NCBI GenBank assembly: GCA_024220525.1
Contig: JAMYWO010000174.1
Location: 38,372 to 64,001, forward strand
Direction of reading: 5' to 3'
DNA length: 25,630 bases
From: Cochliopodium minus
Taxonomy: Eukaryota > Discosea > Himatismenida > Cochliopodiidae
The notes beneath the pieces were generated by a model, which saw only the letters and a list, made by a program, of their open reading frames with translations, was not told the DNA's origin and searched no databases. The translations under genes and the position numbers were made by a program. Position 1 is the first letter of the stretch, and each line of letters starts with the position of its first letter. Below, in pieces: positions 10,084 to 22,641 of this stretch.

Positions 10084-12160
10084 ATTTTTAATTTCGTTAA
10101 ATAGAATTTTCTTTAACATTTTTAATATTTAGAAATTGATCATTAAATCCAGCTTGAGATCAGACAACATTAAAGTGATATGCAATTGTGGGTGGATCTT
10201 CTGTTTCTCTTGTTATTCCAGTCCTCACTTTCCCCTTACTTGCAGAGACTATGAAAGATGGAAAGAAGTCCTCGAAGAGTTTGAGAACAGAAACAACCTC
10301 ATCCGTCAACAACTCTCCATTCAAAACGGACTTACTCAAAACCAAAATGAAAACAATAACCTTCTTGTTAATAACAATAACCTTAATAATAACAACAACC
10401 TTCTTGTTAATAACAATATCATTATTCCTGTTAATGAAAATAATAATAACAACAACATTCTTGTTAATAACAATACTATTGTTCCTGTTAATGATGAAAA
10501 TAGTAATGACAATACCCAAAATCGTGTTTATAATGAAAATGAAAATACTAATAACAATACCCACATTCTTATTAATGAAAATAGGAATGGGAATTTGCAA
10601 AACGATCCAAAGACCATCGTAAACATTGAAAACAATAACCAAAAAGACAAATGCGACAAAAACATAGAATTCTTGGAGTTTGGATATTATTTTGATGATG
10701 AATTTGATTACAAAGAAGATTATTTCTTTGAAGATTTGAATTACAATCAAGCTTTTTTTGATAATCACTTTGTTAACAATGAAAATAATCTTAACAATAA
10801 TAATTCTAACAATAGCAACACAAACATCACAACAACGAATAACAACAGCAAAACCAGTGACAGCCAAAGTTCTCTTCATAGCCACTCCAATAACAAAATA
10901 GTTATCATTAGTGAACTCAACAACAATGACAACAACATCAATAATAATAATAATAATGATAACAACTCTACTGTCAAAAACAAGCAGAATGAAACTAAAA
11001 GTGAAACTTCTCTTTACCACAAACAAGATGAAAGTCTTTTCCCAAAGTGTCCTTTTTGGTAAAAATTTTGTTTTTTTTCTCGATTAATTATATTTATAAA
11101 AATCATTTGAAAATTTTTTTTATATCTCAACATACATACTATTATTGATCAATGAGATCCAAATAATCAAATTGTCATTTGTTGATTAATATGATTATAA
11201 TTTATTTAATTCATTTTAGTGGAATCATGACCGAAAAGATGGGAGGATGTAAATTTTTTTCTTTTTTCCTCTGTTTAATAAATAAATGTTTTTTTTTTTT
11301 TTAAAGGCGATCACATCACTTGCAAAGTTTGCACAAAGGAGTGGTGCTACAAATGCAAAGGAGAATGGGCGAGCCAGTGGGAAGAAATAAAGCCAAATGT
11401 TATTATTTCTATCCACGTAAACTCAATTTATAAAAAAAAAATTTTTTATATTTAAATATTATTTTTTATTTTTAAATATTATTTTTTATTTTTAAATATT
11501 TTATTTTTAAATATTTTTTATTTTTAAATATTTTTTATTTTTAAATATTTTTTATTTTTAAATATTTTTTATTTTTTTTTTCAATTAGAACTGCACAGAA
11601 AAGCCTTACAGGGGCGAAAGATTTTTTAATAGAACTCTTAACTTTGATATTAATACAACCCAAACCACCACTGTCATCCCTATCTCTCCCCCTCCCCAAG
11701 ACATGATGTCCGATTCTGTGTTGGAGTTTCGTTATCAACAACGTCTCGAGAATTTAAGCGAAAATATGAAAAATAATCATATCTGTAAAAAAATTTTTAA
11801 TTTTTTTTTTCTGGAAATAAAATTTTATTTTTATTTTTATCTTTTTTTTTTATATTAAATAAATTCCCTTTCTTTTTAGATAACAACAAAATCGAAATAA
11901 TAGACAAAATTATCTTTTATCGCCAAATAATCAAGTACTCCTACTCCTACTCTTACTTCAATCATCATAAGATTAGTCTTTTGTTCTACGAGAGAAGAGA
12001 ACAAATCATCAGATTGTTGGAAAAGCTCAATGCCAACCTTGTCAATTTTACTTCTTTCCAATATGACGAACAGGTCAGCGTCAATCTCATTGAAGGGTTG
12101 ATTTTCAATCTTTTTGAGATGATTGAGGACAAATTGCCGAGCGAATTGATCCACATTTAG
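10007..12160 (+). CDS. RBR-type E3 ubiquitin ligase, C-terminal part (copy 1)
   Basis: Exons 10007-10071, 10133-11058, 11220-11248, 11307-11416, 11589-11784 and 11880-12160 (TAG) join in phase. The IBR zinc site spans the first splice: CPNPQC, then CNCGWIFCFSC, a His in SSPHFP and a final Cys in LTCRD. An Asn-rich insert of roughly 240 residues follows (about 10300-11025). RING2 reads CPFCGIMTEKMGGC, then DHITCKVCTKEWCYKCKGEW. The Cys in GGC corresponds to the catalytic thioester Cys of RBR ligases, and its codon is split by a phase-1 intron. RBR enzymes take ubiquitin from an E2 on this Cys and pass it to a substrate. The C-terminal tail is helical-looking and shared with the copy at 24548-25630. 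RING1 and the start codon are absent because the upstream sequence is not contiguous. Confidence 0.8.
11435..11578. repeat. AT-only tandem repeat in an RBR intron
   Basis: Eight or so copies of a 15-17-bp unit reading about TTTTTAAATATTTTTTA lie in the 172-nt intron at 11417-11588, between the RING2 exon and the tail exon. Confidence 0.8.
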
Positions 12161-12175
12161 TTTGAAATTAATATT

Positions 12176-12610
12176 TTAATTAAAAAATTTTATCCCAAAA
12201 CTTCTTTTAATAAATTTTTTTATTTTTCTTTTTTCGAAGAATTTATTTTTGAAGAAATCTATTCTTAATTTTAAATTTTTCTTTAATGTGATATAATTAG
12301 AAAAAGAAGGATTTTGTCTATTTCTGTTGATTCCTGTGTCTTCCTCCTGGTTGTCTAAGGATTGTTGTTCCACTTTGAAATCTTTGTCCCACAAATATAA
12401 AAATTAATCCAACAAAAATAAATCAAACATTTTTGTTTTTATTCTTACCTTGATTATTTCCTGATCCTCTTTTTCTAGATGATTTTTACCTTGAAATTAG
12501 GCCCACCTTTTTTTTAACAAATCTCTAGACTTTTCTACAAGATTCTCACTTATCCTTCTTGATTTATCACTTGTTCAACACCAAATTTATGTTTCCCACA
12601 AAGGTACTCA
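12176..12610 (-). CDS. Doubtful spliced gene, basic C-terminus, unrecognised
   Basis: On the minus strand an exon 12381-12176 (TAA) codes DFKVEQQSLDNQEEDTGINR and then a Lys/Phe-rich tail. A good donor at 12448 and an acceptor at 12475 fit a 26-nt exon before it (12474-12449, KRGSGNNQ) in phase. Further upstream, patches such as ENLVEKSRDLLKK and DNKDLENHLSTF look protein-like, but linking them needs introns of 32 and about 55 nt, and I find no in-frame ATG before the KTI12 start on the other strand. It may be a small real gene with a missed first exon, a pseudogene, or chance. No function can be given. Confidence 0.28.
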
Positions 12611-12684
12611 AATGATTTTCCAAATCCTTGTTGTCAATTTTAATAAAAAAAAAAAATTGAAATAAATTGGTTGAAACTTAACAA

Positions 12685-13730
12685 ATGGCATTGATCAGTA
12701 AAAATAAATAGATTAATCCTTATATAATTTTTAATCAAAATTAGTGTTATGTGGAATACCTGGTTCAGGAAAAACTACAAGAGCAAAAGAATTGGAAGGA
12801 TATTTGAATGAATTGGGAAAGAAAGTTGTATTGATAAATGAAGAATCTCTCCTCATTGATAAGTCAAAAGGATATAAAGGTTCATAATCAATTAATCTTC
12901 ACATAAAGGAGATATCTCTTTATAAAATCATAAGATCATTAACTCATTTTTTATAAATAAGATGGGCATATAGAAAAAATGACGAGAGGAAGCTTTAAAT
13001 CCTCTGTAGAAAGAAATTTGAATAAAGATACTGTTGTAATTGTTGATTCAATGAATTATATAAAAGGATTTAGGTATGAATTGTTTTGTATATCCAAATC
13101 TGCAGCCACCCCCATAGCTGTCGTAAAAAAATTTATCTTTTAAAAAAACCCAATAATTCTTTTGTTAAGTTATTTTGTGATACCCCATTGGAAATGGCAA
13201 TACAATTTAATCTCAAAAATGAAAATAAATATGAAGAAAATATGTAAAAAGAAAAAAAAATTTTTGTGAATAGATCTTTTTTTAAAATAAAAAAAAAAAG
13301 ATTAAAATCATTGGCAAGCAGATTCGAAGCACCAAATGGAAAAAACAGATGGGATAAACCACTCTTCACAGTGAATCCAGAAGACAAAACGCCATTAAAA
13401 GAATTAGAAGAGCACATAAACAATAAGGTGGTGAAGCCGCACACTTCCAACGTGCCGGAAGTACAAAAAGAATCCAACTTTATTTTTCAAATCGATCAAA
13501 TTTCACAAGATATAATCAACACTATCACTAAAGTACAAAATGAAGGTATTACTACCACGAATATCAAGCTTCCTCACTCCACCATCTCTCTTCAGTTGGA
13601 CAGAAAGATCCCATTGGCCACTTTGAGGAGATACAGAAGCTCCTTTTTAAAGCTTGTGGAGTTGTCCCCTCCTAAGAGCAGCGAAATAGGAAACTCTTTT
13701 ATTTCATTTATTAAAGAACAATTAAATTAA
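12685..13730 (+). CDS. KTI12: KTI12-like P-loop protein (Elongator/tRNA wobble modification)
   Basis: Exons 12685-12697, 12745-12879, 12962-13122, 13170-13243 and 13301-13730 join (introns 47, 82, 47, 57 nt) to 813 nt, 270 aa, close to the family's usual 280-310. The start is a 13-nt exon; joined it reads MALIMLCGIPGSGKTTRAKE with a Walker A P-loop at about 8-15. Other family marks are VLINEES, IVDSMNYIKGFRYELFC, FCDTPLE, SRFEAPNGKNRWDKPLF and a helical C-terminus ending with a basic RRYRSSFLKL stretch. Yeast KTI12 is a nucleotide- and tRNA-binding protein that supports Elongator in modifying wobble uridines. The fourth intron has an alternative acceptor at 13274 (30-nt intron), also in frame. 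The chosen one gives normal KTI12 spacing. It converges on the FUS-like gene, with 47 nt between stops. Confidence 0.88.
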
Positions 13731-13777
13731 TTCAAATTAAACAAAATCAAGATTTCTAGTTGAACAAAACAAATTTT

Positions 13778-15086
13778 TTAATAGTCTCTTTTGTTGTCAG
13801 AGTATTTTGATCTCTTATTTTGATCATTTTTATTATAATTGTTATTGTTGTTATCTTCTCTCTTTCTGTAATTGTTGTTCCCACCAGAATTGTAATTATC
13901 ATATGAATCGTTGTTGCTGTTATAATTATTTCCACCACCTCGATTGTAATTGTCGTTATTATTGCCACCACCTCTATTATAACCTCCACCACTGTTGTCG
14001 CTGTTATAATTATTTCCACCACCTCGATTGTAATTGTCGTTATTGTTGCCGCCACCTCTATTATAACCGCCACCACTGTTATTATCTGAAGAAGATGAAG
14101 GCTTAGGCTCCTTGCATTTATTACATTCCGTTCTACGAGCAAAATTGCTGTTGTTACAATTACTACAGAACCAATCTCCATCCCTTTCATTACCTCTGCC
14201 TCCTCCACTAAAACGATTACCCCCATCAAAACTATCACCCCCCCCTCCTCTTCCACCCCCTCTACCCCCGCCTCTTCCCCCTCCTCTCCCCCCACCTCTT
14301 CCCCCTCCTCTGCCTCCTCCTCTTCCTCCGCCAAAAGAACCTCTGTCAAATTCTGGTTTTTTCCATTCGTTCAATTTGCAAGTGATTGGTTGTCCTGAAT
14401 TCCCTAATGAAATTAAAAATTAATATATGTGCGTTATAAATTTTGAAAATATAATTTATTTTCATCATTCGTTGATTTAATAGAATGTAATCTTTAATAA
14501 TGATTTCCTTTGACATATATGTGTGAATATAATATTAATATTTTAAATTCTAAAGAAAGATAAATAATTTTTCTTTCAATCAAAAAAATAAGAAAGTACC
14601 CAATTTATCTGTTCCATTGAACACTTTCACAGCTGCGATTGCACTCTCTGGATCATTATAAGTCACAGATGCCTCGTGAAGAAATTTTCCAGTTTGTTTA
14701 TCTCTTGCAATCCAAATTACTTTTTTCTTTTTCTTTTTATCTTCTTTGATTATCCCTATTTGTTTAAATAGTTCTTCTATTTGTTTTGCAGTGATATCTT
14801 CATCCATTATATTTGTAATATGTACTTCAGTAGGTCTGTTATCTATTTCAAATTCCCTTCTTTTTTCCCTTCTTTGTTTTGGCTTTCCAAATTTATCTTC
14901 TTCCTCCACATCTCTTTGAATGGTGGCATATTTAGAACTGCTATTAATTTGATTGAAGAAGTTTGCATAATTTCCTAATATTCCAGTAGATACTTGATAT
15001 CCTTCCTTTGGAACATCATCACCTTCTACTTTTTGGGTAGTTTGTTGAGTATCATCTTTAATTTCCTCTTTAATTTCATCAGACAT
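13778..15086 (-). CDS. FUS/TAF15 (FET)-like RNA-binding protein: RRM, RGG, RanBP2-type zinc finger
   Basis: Exons 15086-14600 and 14403-13778 (196-nt intron, phase 1) give 370 aa. Residues about 87-175 are an RRM: EVHITNIMDEDITAKQIEEL (RNP2-like start), then GKFLHEASVTYNDPESAIAA, with the last strand ITCKLNEW after the splice. A Lys-rich loop replaces part of the RNP region. Next come a dense Arg-Gly-Gly block (about 184-217) and a RanBP2-type zinc finger at about 238-263 with Cys pairs in WFCSNC and ECNKCKEPK. A second, Asn/Tyr-rich RGG block ends in a basic tail. This order (RRM, RGG, ZnF, RGG) is that of FUS, EWS, TAF15 and plant TAF15-like proteins, which act in transcription and splicing in the nucleus. 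Unlike animal FUS there is no long Gln/Ser/Tyr N-terminus. It is divergent from RPL7, 228 nt apart. Confidence 0.82.
13902..14080 (-). repeat. Coding tandem repeat, Asn/Gly/Tyr-rich
   Basis: Two near-identical copies of a roughly 90-bp unit coding text like YNRGGGNNNDNYNRGGGNNY in the last third of the FUS-like protein. Differences are mostly single bases. Confidence 0.75.
14245..14336 (-). repeat. 12-bp coding repeat (Gly-Gly-Gly-Arg)
   Basis: About seven copies of a 12-bp unit coding GGGR in the FUS-like gene. It is the most GC-rich stretch of the window and stands out sharply from its surroundings. Confidence 0.85.
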
Positions 15087-15314
15087 CTTGCATATTATAA
15101 AAAAATTTATATTTTCAAATTATAATTTGAACTTTTTTGAAAAATAAATTTATTTTATACTTTTAAAACACCACAACTACTTTATACTTTTTAAAATTAT
15201 TATAATCCTCTTTTTATTTTTTTTTTTATTATATTTTTCAAATAAAAAAATAAGAAAAATATAATAAAAAAAAAGTCCTCTATTCTGGTTTAATTGATAA
15301 AAGGAAAGAGAAAA

Positions 15315-16046
15315 ATGGATGAAACAAGAGTTAAAATACCAACAATACAAGAACATGTTCTGAGAAAAAGAAAAACACAAAGTGAAAAAACACAGAAAAT
15401 CAGATTACAAAAACAACAACAAAAAAAATCAGCTGTCAAAAAAAGAAAATCATCATTCGTTAGAGCTGAAAAATTTGTAAAAGAATATAGAGAGATAGAG
15501 AATGCAATCATCAGAGAAAAGAGATTCCAAGAAAAAAGAGATTTTAATATCCCTTCCGATCAAAAACTTGCTCTTGTTGTTAGAATCGGAGGAATGATGG
15601 GAGTAGATCCAAAACCAAAACATATTTTGAAATTATGGCGCTTGAATAAGTTGCATGAGGCCATTTTTATCAGATTGGATCCTGATACCATCAAAATGCT
15701 CAAAGTCATTGAACCTTATGTTGCTTTTGGATATCCATCATTCAAAACCATCCAAGATTTGATCCATAAAAGAGGTTTTACTCTCGTTAATAACGAAAAA
15801 TTGCCCATCAACGATAATCAACTTGTCGAAAATGCCCTCAAGAAGAATAAAATCATTTGTGTTGAAGATTTGATTAATGAAATCTTCATTGTTGGACCAT
15901 CTTTTGCTGAGGTATCCAAGTTCCTTTGTCCATTTGAATTGCGCCAAAAGAAGTACAAAAAGAATATGACCAATCATTTCAAACAAGGAGGATATGCAGG
16001 AAATAATGAATCTGCTATTTCCAAGCTCATTGATAAGATCATATAA
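15315..16046 (+). CDS. RPL7: Large-subunit ribosomal protein L7 (uL30 family)
   Basis: A single uninterrupted 243-aa frame from ATG at 15315 to TAA at 16046, matching the usual eukaryotic L7 length of about 240-250. The N-terminus is strongly basic (VLRKRKTQSEKTQKIRLQKQ), as in eukaryotic L7. The uL30 core follows with LALVVRIGGMMGVDPKPKHI and LWRLNKLHEAIFIRLD, then VEPYVAFGYPSFKTIQDLIH, KRGFTLVN, ICVEDLINEIFIVGPSF and a C-terminal NHFKQGGYAGN. It binds 5S/23S-like rRNA in the 60S subunit. It is one of only two genes visible here without an intron in the seen part, which fits a highly expressed gene. Codon use is also richer in C-ending codons than the neighbours. Confidence 0.95.
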   Translation: MDETRVKIPTIQEHVLRKRKTQSEKTQKIRLQKQQQKKSAVKKRKSSFVRAEKFVKEYREIENAIIREKRFQEKRDFNIPSDQKLALVVRIGGMMGVDPKPKHILKLWRLNKLHEAIFIRLDPDTIKMLKVIEPYVAFGYPSFKTIQDLIHKRGFTLVNNEKLPINDNQLVENALKKNKIICVEDLINEIFIVGPSFAEVSKFLCPFELRQKKYKKNMTNHFKQGGYAGNNESAISKLIDKII

Positions 16047-16651
16047 ATTAAAGCTCCTTCTTTATTTATTTTCAATTCTCGATTTTTTCTCATATTTGTG
16101 ATTATTTCTCAATATTTTCTTTTTTAAGATCAAAATAATCCAAATCAAAATTAAATAAAAAATAAAAAAAAACCTTTCTTTGTATTTAATAATGATTTAA
16201 AAATGATGAATCTATCTGACACCTCTTGTTTGAAAAATAATGAACTCAACTCAGATCCTGATTTAAATCTTTAATTAAAAAATAAACCTAATGTAAAAAG
16301 AAAAGGTAAAACTTCTTTTTTCAATTTATAGAATATGATTTAAAAAATGATGAATCTATCTGACACCTCTTGTTTGAAAAATAATGAACTCAACTCAGAT
16401 CCTGATTTAAATCAAATTTTTTTTCTTTATAAAAAAAAATAGTTTTTCCCACATTTTGGGTCATTTTGCTTGTTAATGAATTCAAATATTCCAAAAAAAA
16501 ATCATCAATTAAAAAAATTCAAAATAAAAACTTTTTAAAAATGTATTTTGAAAACATCTTTTTTGTTTCAATTGTTTTTTAGAACATTATTTTGAGAAAA
16601 GTTTTATTTATCACTTGGTTTTTGAGAAAAGTACATTTAAAATATTTTATT
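16047..16651. other. Intergenic region between convergent genes, with a duplicated segment
   Basis: This 605-nt region lies between the stop of RPL7 and the stop of the SH3-PH-MORN gene. It should hold both 3' UTRs. Apart from the direct repeat listed separately it is AT-rich with many A runs. No gene is supported. Confidence 0.55.
16193..16413. repeat. Direct duplication of a 77-78-bp segment
   Basis: Positions 16193-16269 and 16336-16413 are the same sequence, differing only by one extra A in the second copy's A run. The copies are 143 bp apart (start to start). The unit is of mixed composition rather than simple sequence. On the plus strand each copy begins an open stretch MNLSDTSCLKNNELNSDPDL that soon hits a stop; on the minus strand it is open across its length. 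Confidence 0.92.
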
Positions 16652-18533
16652 TCACTTTTTTCTTGGATCACTCTTTTCATCAAGATCCTCGTACATAAAG
16701 TCCAACAAACATCTGTTATTGGTATTTCTGTTATCAACGGTGAATTTTACAAAAATATTTTTTTGAGGAAGAGAGAATTTGTGCTCTCTCAAAACAACCC
16801 AGAAATCTGGTTTTTTATCTTCTCCAACCCATTTCGAAGGTCTAACAGATTCATCCAAAGAGAAGTTTCCTTGTGTAAAATAAGCACTCTTGGAAAGGAT
16901 CTAAAAAAAAAAAGTGAAAGAATGTTTAGTTTTAAAGAAAAATAAAAAAATTTGATTTTTACCCAATCTTTTGTTCCAAAGAGGGAATCTCTCCATTTTT
17001 TCCAAACATATGGGGAAGCAGAAGCGATGAGATTGGAGAAAGGTTGGATTTGAATCCAAGCTTCTTTGTTGATAGTTTTTGTATCACCTATTTTGGCGAG
17101 AGGAAGCCAATAATTTTCATAGATGGAAATTCCTCCATCAAAAAGTTGAGCAAGATAGGTTCCTTCAAAACTGTTGATTAATAAACCAAAATAATAATTC
17201 ATTTGTTGTTTTTCTCCATCACTCTTGCTCAAAACACCCGCTCCATTTTTCATTCCATCTGTATAATTTCCTGTATAAACATCACCATTTGTATAATGAT
17301 ACGATCCTTCCCCATCTTCTTTATCATCAACCTAAAAATATATTGAAAAAAAAAATTCAATTAAAAATTTTTATGAAAATAGTTAGTTTTTTATGATGTT
17401 TGATATTTTCTTTTTTCATTTCTATTTTGTTTGAGATATATCCTTTTCTTTTTACCCAATTTCCGATATATTTTTCACCATTAGAATAAGTCATAACACC
17501 ATTCCCACTTCTCAAAAATTTAGGAGCAGAAATCTTTACAATACCAGTATAAAAAGAGTTGTCGTTGTAAGAGATGGATTCTTCTCTGTATTTGAAGACA
17601 ATTTTGCTTTCAGAGGATTTTTCATAATCATTGCCCACCTTTGTGCATTCTTCAATCCATTTATTCATTTCGCCCTCAGTATTGGCACAAAAGCGATAGA
17701 TTCTTCCTTCTTGATATCTTACATCCAATTGGATGGCAAAGCAGTATTTTTTGCCTTGATAATCTTCGATGTGATAAAATTTGCTTCTTTTGAGAGGAAC
17801 TGTTCCCAATTTCTTATCAGAGTTTTTAGAATCAAAGTAGGTGATCGCCCCATCTTTCAGGACGAACCATCTCTTCTTCCAGTTTTTGTGGATTCCTCCC
17901 TCTTTGACGAGCCATCCCTCATGAATCAAAACTCCTCCTTCTGAGCTAGTACTCCCTCCTTCTTCAGGTACATTGTTATCGACTTTGACTCTTTTTTTTG
18001 AATGAAAAGGTTTAATGTATTTTTTATAAAAATTTGAAATAGTAAAATCAGTTAACAAGGTTTGGTTAATTCAAATATTGCATTAATGATATCACTCATC
18101 TTTTTTTTTTTTAAAAATCATACCTTATTCCTGGGAAGGCGGAAACAGATGATCTGTTTGGTGTGGGAGAATTTGATAGAAAGTTTGGATTGGTTATGGA
18201 GGTTGGGGGTTGGGTTGGAATTGTGTTGTTCGTGTTTGATGTGCTTGTTGTGGTGGGGCTTGAAGATGATGTCGATTCTATCACTTCAAGGTAGGCTGAT
18301 GGTACTAATCCTCTTTTCCCATTTAATTCTGCTCCCCACCAATCTTGATTGGGTTTATCTATTATATTTAATATATCACCTTCATTCATACTGAGGCAAT
18401 TTGATTGTTGAGCAGTATATGCATATAATGCCTTTGCTATAAAAATATATAATTTAATATTTAATTTATTTTAGAAATAAAAGCTCTTGAGATTATAATG
18501 TTAAACCTCTCATATATTTTTACCTTTAATCAT
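16652..18533 (-). CDS. SH3-PH-MORN multidomain adaptor protein
   Basis: Exons 18533-18524, 18436-18124, 17990-17456, 17331-16963 and 16900-16652 (TGA) give 1476 nt, 491 aa. The 10-nt first exon joins to read MIKAKALYAYTAQQSNCLSM, the start of an SH3 domain that continues with EGDILNIIDKPNQDWWGAEL and GLVPSAYLEVIE (residues 2-56). A Ser/Thr/Pro/Asn linker follows. A PH domain (about 131-232) reads EGWLVKEGGIHKNWKKRWFV, LKDGAITYFD, KKYCFAIQL and MNKWIEECTKVG. MORN-like repeats follow (GVMTYSNGEKYIGNW, GSYHYTNGDVYTGNYTDGMK), one pair joined across a splice. The last 150 residues are unrecognised. PH and MORN suggest membrane lipid binding and SH3 binding to proline motifs, so it is likely a cortical signalling adaptor. 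The third exon start is the least certain splice; a two-intron alternative at 17992-18123 is also in phase. Confidence 0.75.
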
Positions 18534-18671
18534 ATTTCCTTTCTACAACAAATTCAAGAATAAAATTTTAATTTTTTTTTTTTTTATTATTCCAATATCT
18601 TAACAAAAAGGAAGCCATTCGAAAGCGAAATGAATCGATCCAGATTATCATCAAATGTACATTATTTAAAC

Positions 18672-19236
18672 TTATTTATTTAAATTTTTTAGTCTCAATA
18701 ATAATTCGCTTTTGGTCCCTGTTGTTCTCAGATTATACTTTTTACATAATTTAATGAGTTCTGTCACAGAATATCCATTCAAATCTTTCAATTCTTCCTT
18801 TTGTATTTTTGATTTCTTTGAATCTTGTATTTGTTGTTCATTTGTATTGATAATTCTTTTTCTCTTTTCATTTTGGATAGGTGTTGTGGGCATTTCTTCG
18901 ATTTTGGATATCCTGTTGTTCAATTTGATTGATATATTTTCTGCAGGTTTATTTATTTGTTGTATTTTTTGTTGTGGGATCATTCTTAGCATTGGATGTG
19001 TTGTATCGGGTATTATTCTTTTGGGTTGTTGTGTTTGATTTGTACAAATATAGGATTTGATGTTTTTATTTTTGATCTGAAAGGTAAATAATTGGTAATC
19101 AAGGACTATATAGTATATATTTCAACAATATTACCTTTGAAAGTTTTTGAACATTCTTCATAAATCCATTATTGGGAAGATTGTTTAATCCAATTTTTTC
19201 TTCATCTGATGAAAGATCCATTTCCATTTCAATCAT
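18672..19236 (-). CDS. SAP-domain protein, putative nuclear DNA/RNA-binding
   Basis: Exons 19236-19135 and 19076-18672 (58-nt intron, phase 0) give 168 aa. The start MIEMEMDLSSDEEKIGLNNL is acidic; the middle is Gln/Asn/Lys-rich with a possible nuclear-localisation stretch (NEKRKRIINT). The C-terminal 36 residues form a SAP motif: LNGYSVTELIKLCKKYNLRT, then GTKSELLLRLKN. SAP motifs bind DNA or RNA and occur in chromatin and RNA-processing proteins. The rest matches nothing I recognise. It lies 138 nt upstream of the SH3-PH-MORN gene on the same strand. Confidence 0.7.
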
Positions 19237-19342
19237 TCCTAAAATTTTATATATGTTCTTTCAATTTTTTTTTTGAAATGTAAGTTTGCCGCCATAAATT
19301 TATAAAAAAAAAAAATTGCAACAAATTCTCTACTCTTTTAGA

Positions 19343-22494
<3,152 letters not shown>

Positions 22495-22641
22495 AATTTC
22501 TTATTTTTATTTTTTATTCAAAAGATCTTTCTTGTTTTATTTGTTTTTGATTTCATTAAATTTTAATTATAAACAAAAAAATTAATTTTTTTTACAAGTT
22601 TGTTTTAATAATTCTAATAAAATTTAATTCATCATGATTGA

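Noticed and set aside
10160-11026. Minus-strand 288-codon frame rich in Ile and Val
   Set aside because: It is antisense to the Asn-rich insert of RBR copy 1, and the plus strand has matching zinc-site residues on both sides.
14112-14423. Plus-strand Pro/Leu-rich frame opposite the FUS-like gene
   Set aside because: It is the antisense of the Gly-Arg repeat. The minus strand has an RRM and zinc finger.
16201-16284. Micropeptide starting MNLSDTSCLK in the duplicated segment
   Set aside because: Only about 23-31 codons, no splice partner and different C-termini in the two copies. I keep it as a repeat, not a gene.
18062-18394. Plus-strand Leu/Trp-rich frame over the SH3 exon
   Set aside because: The minus strand encodes a clear SH3 domain here. 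The plus frame has no matching features.
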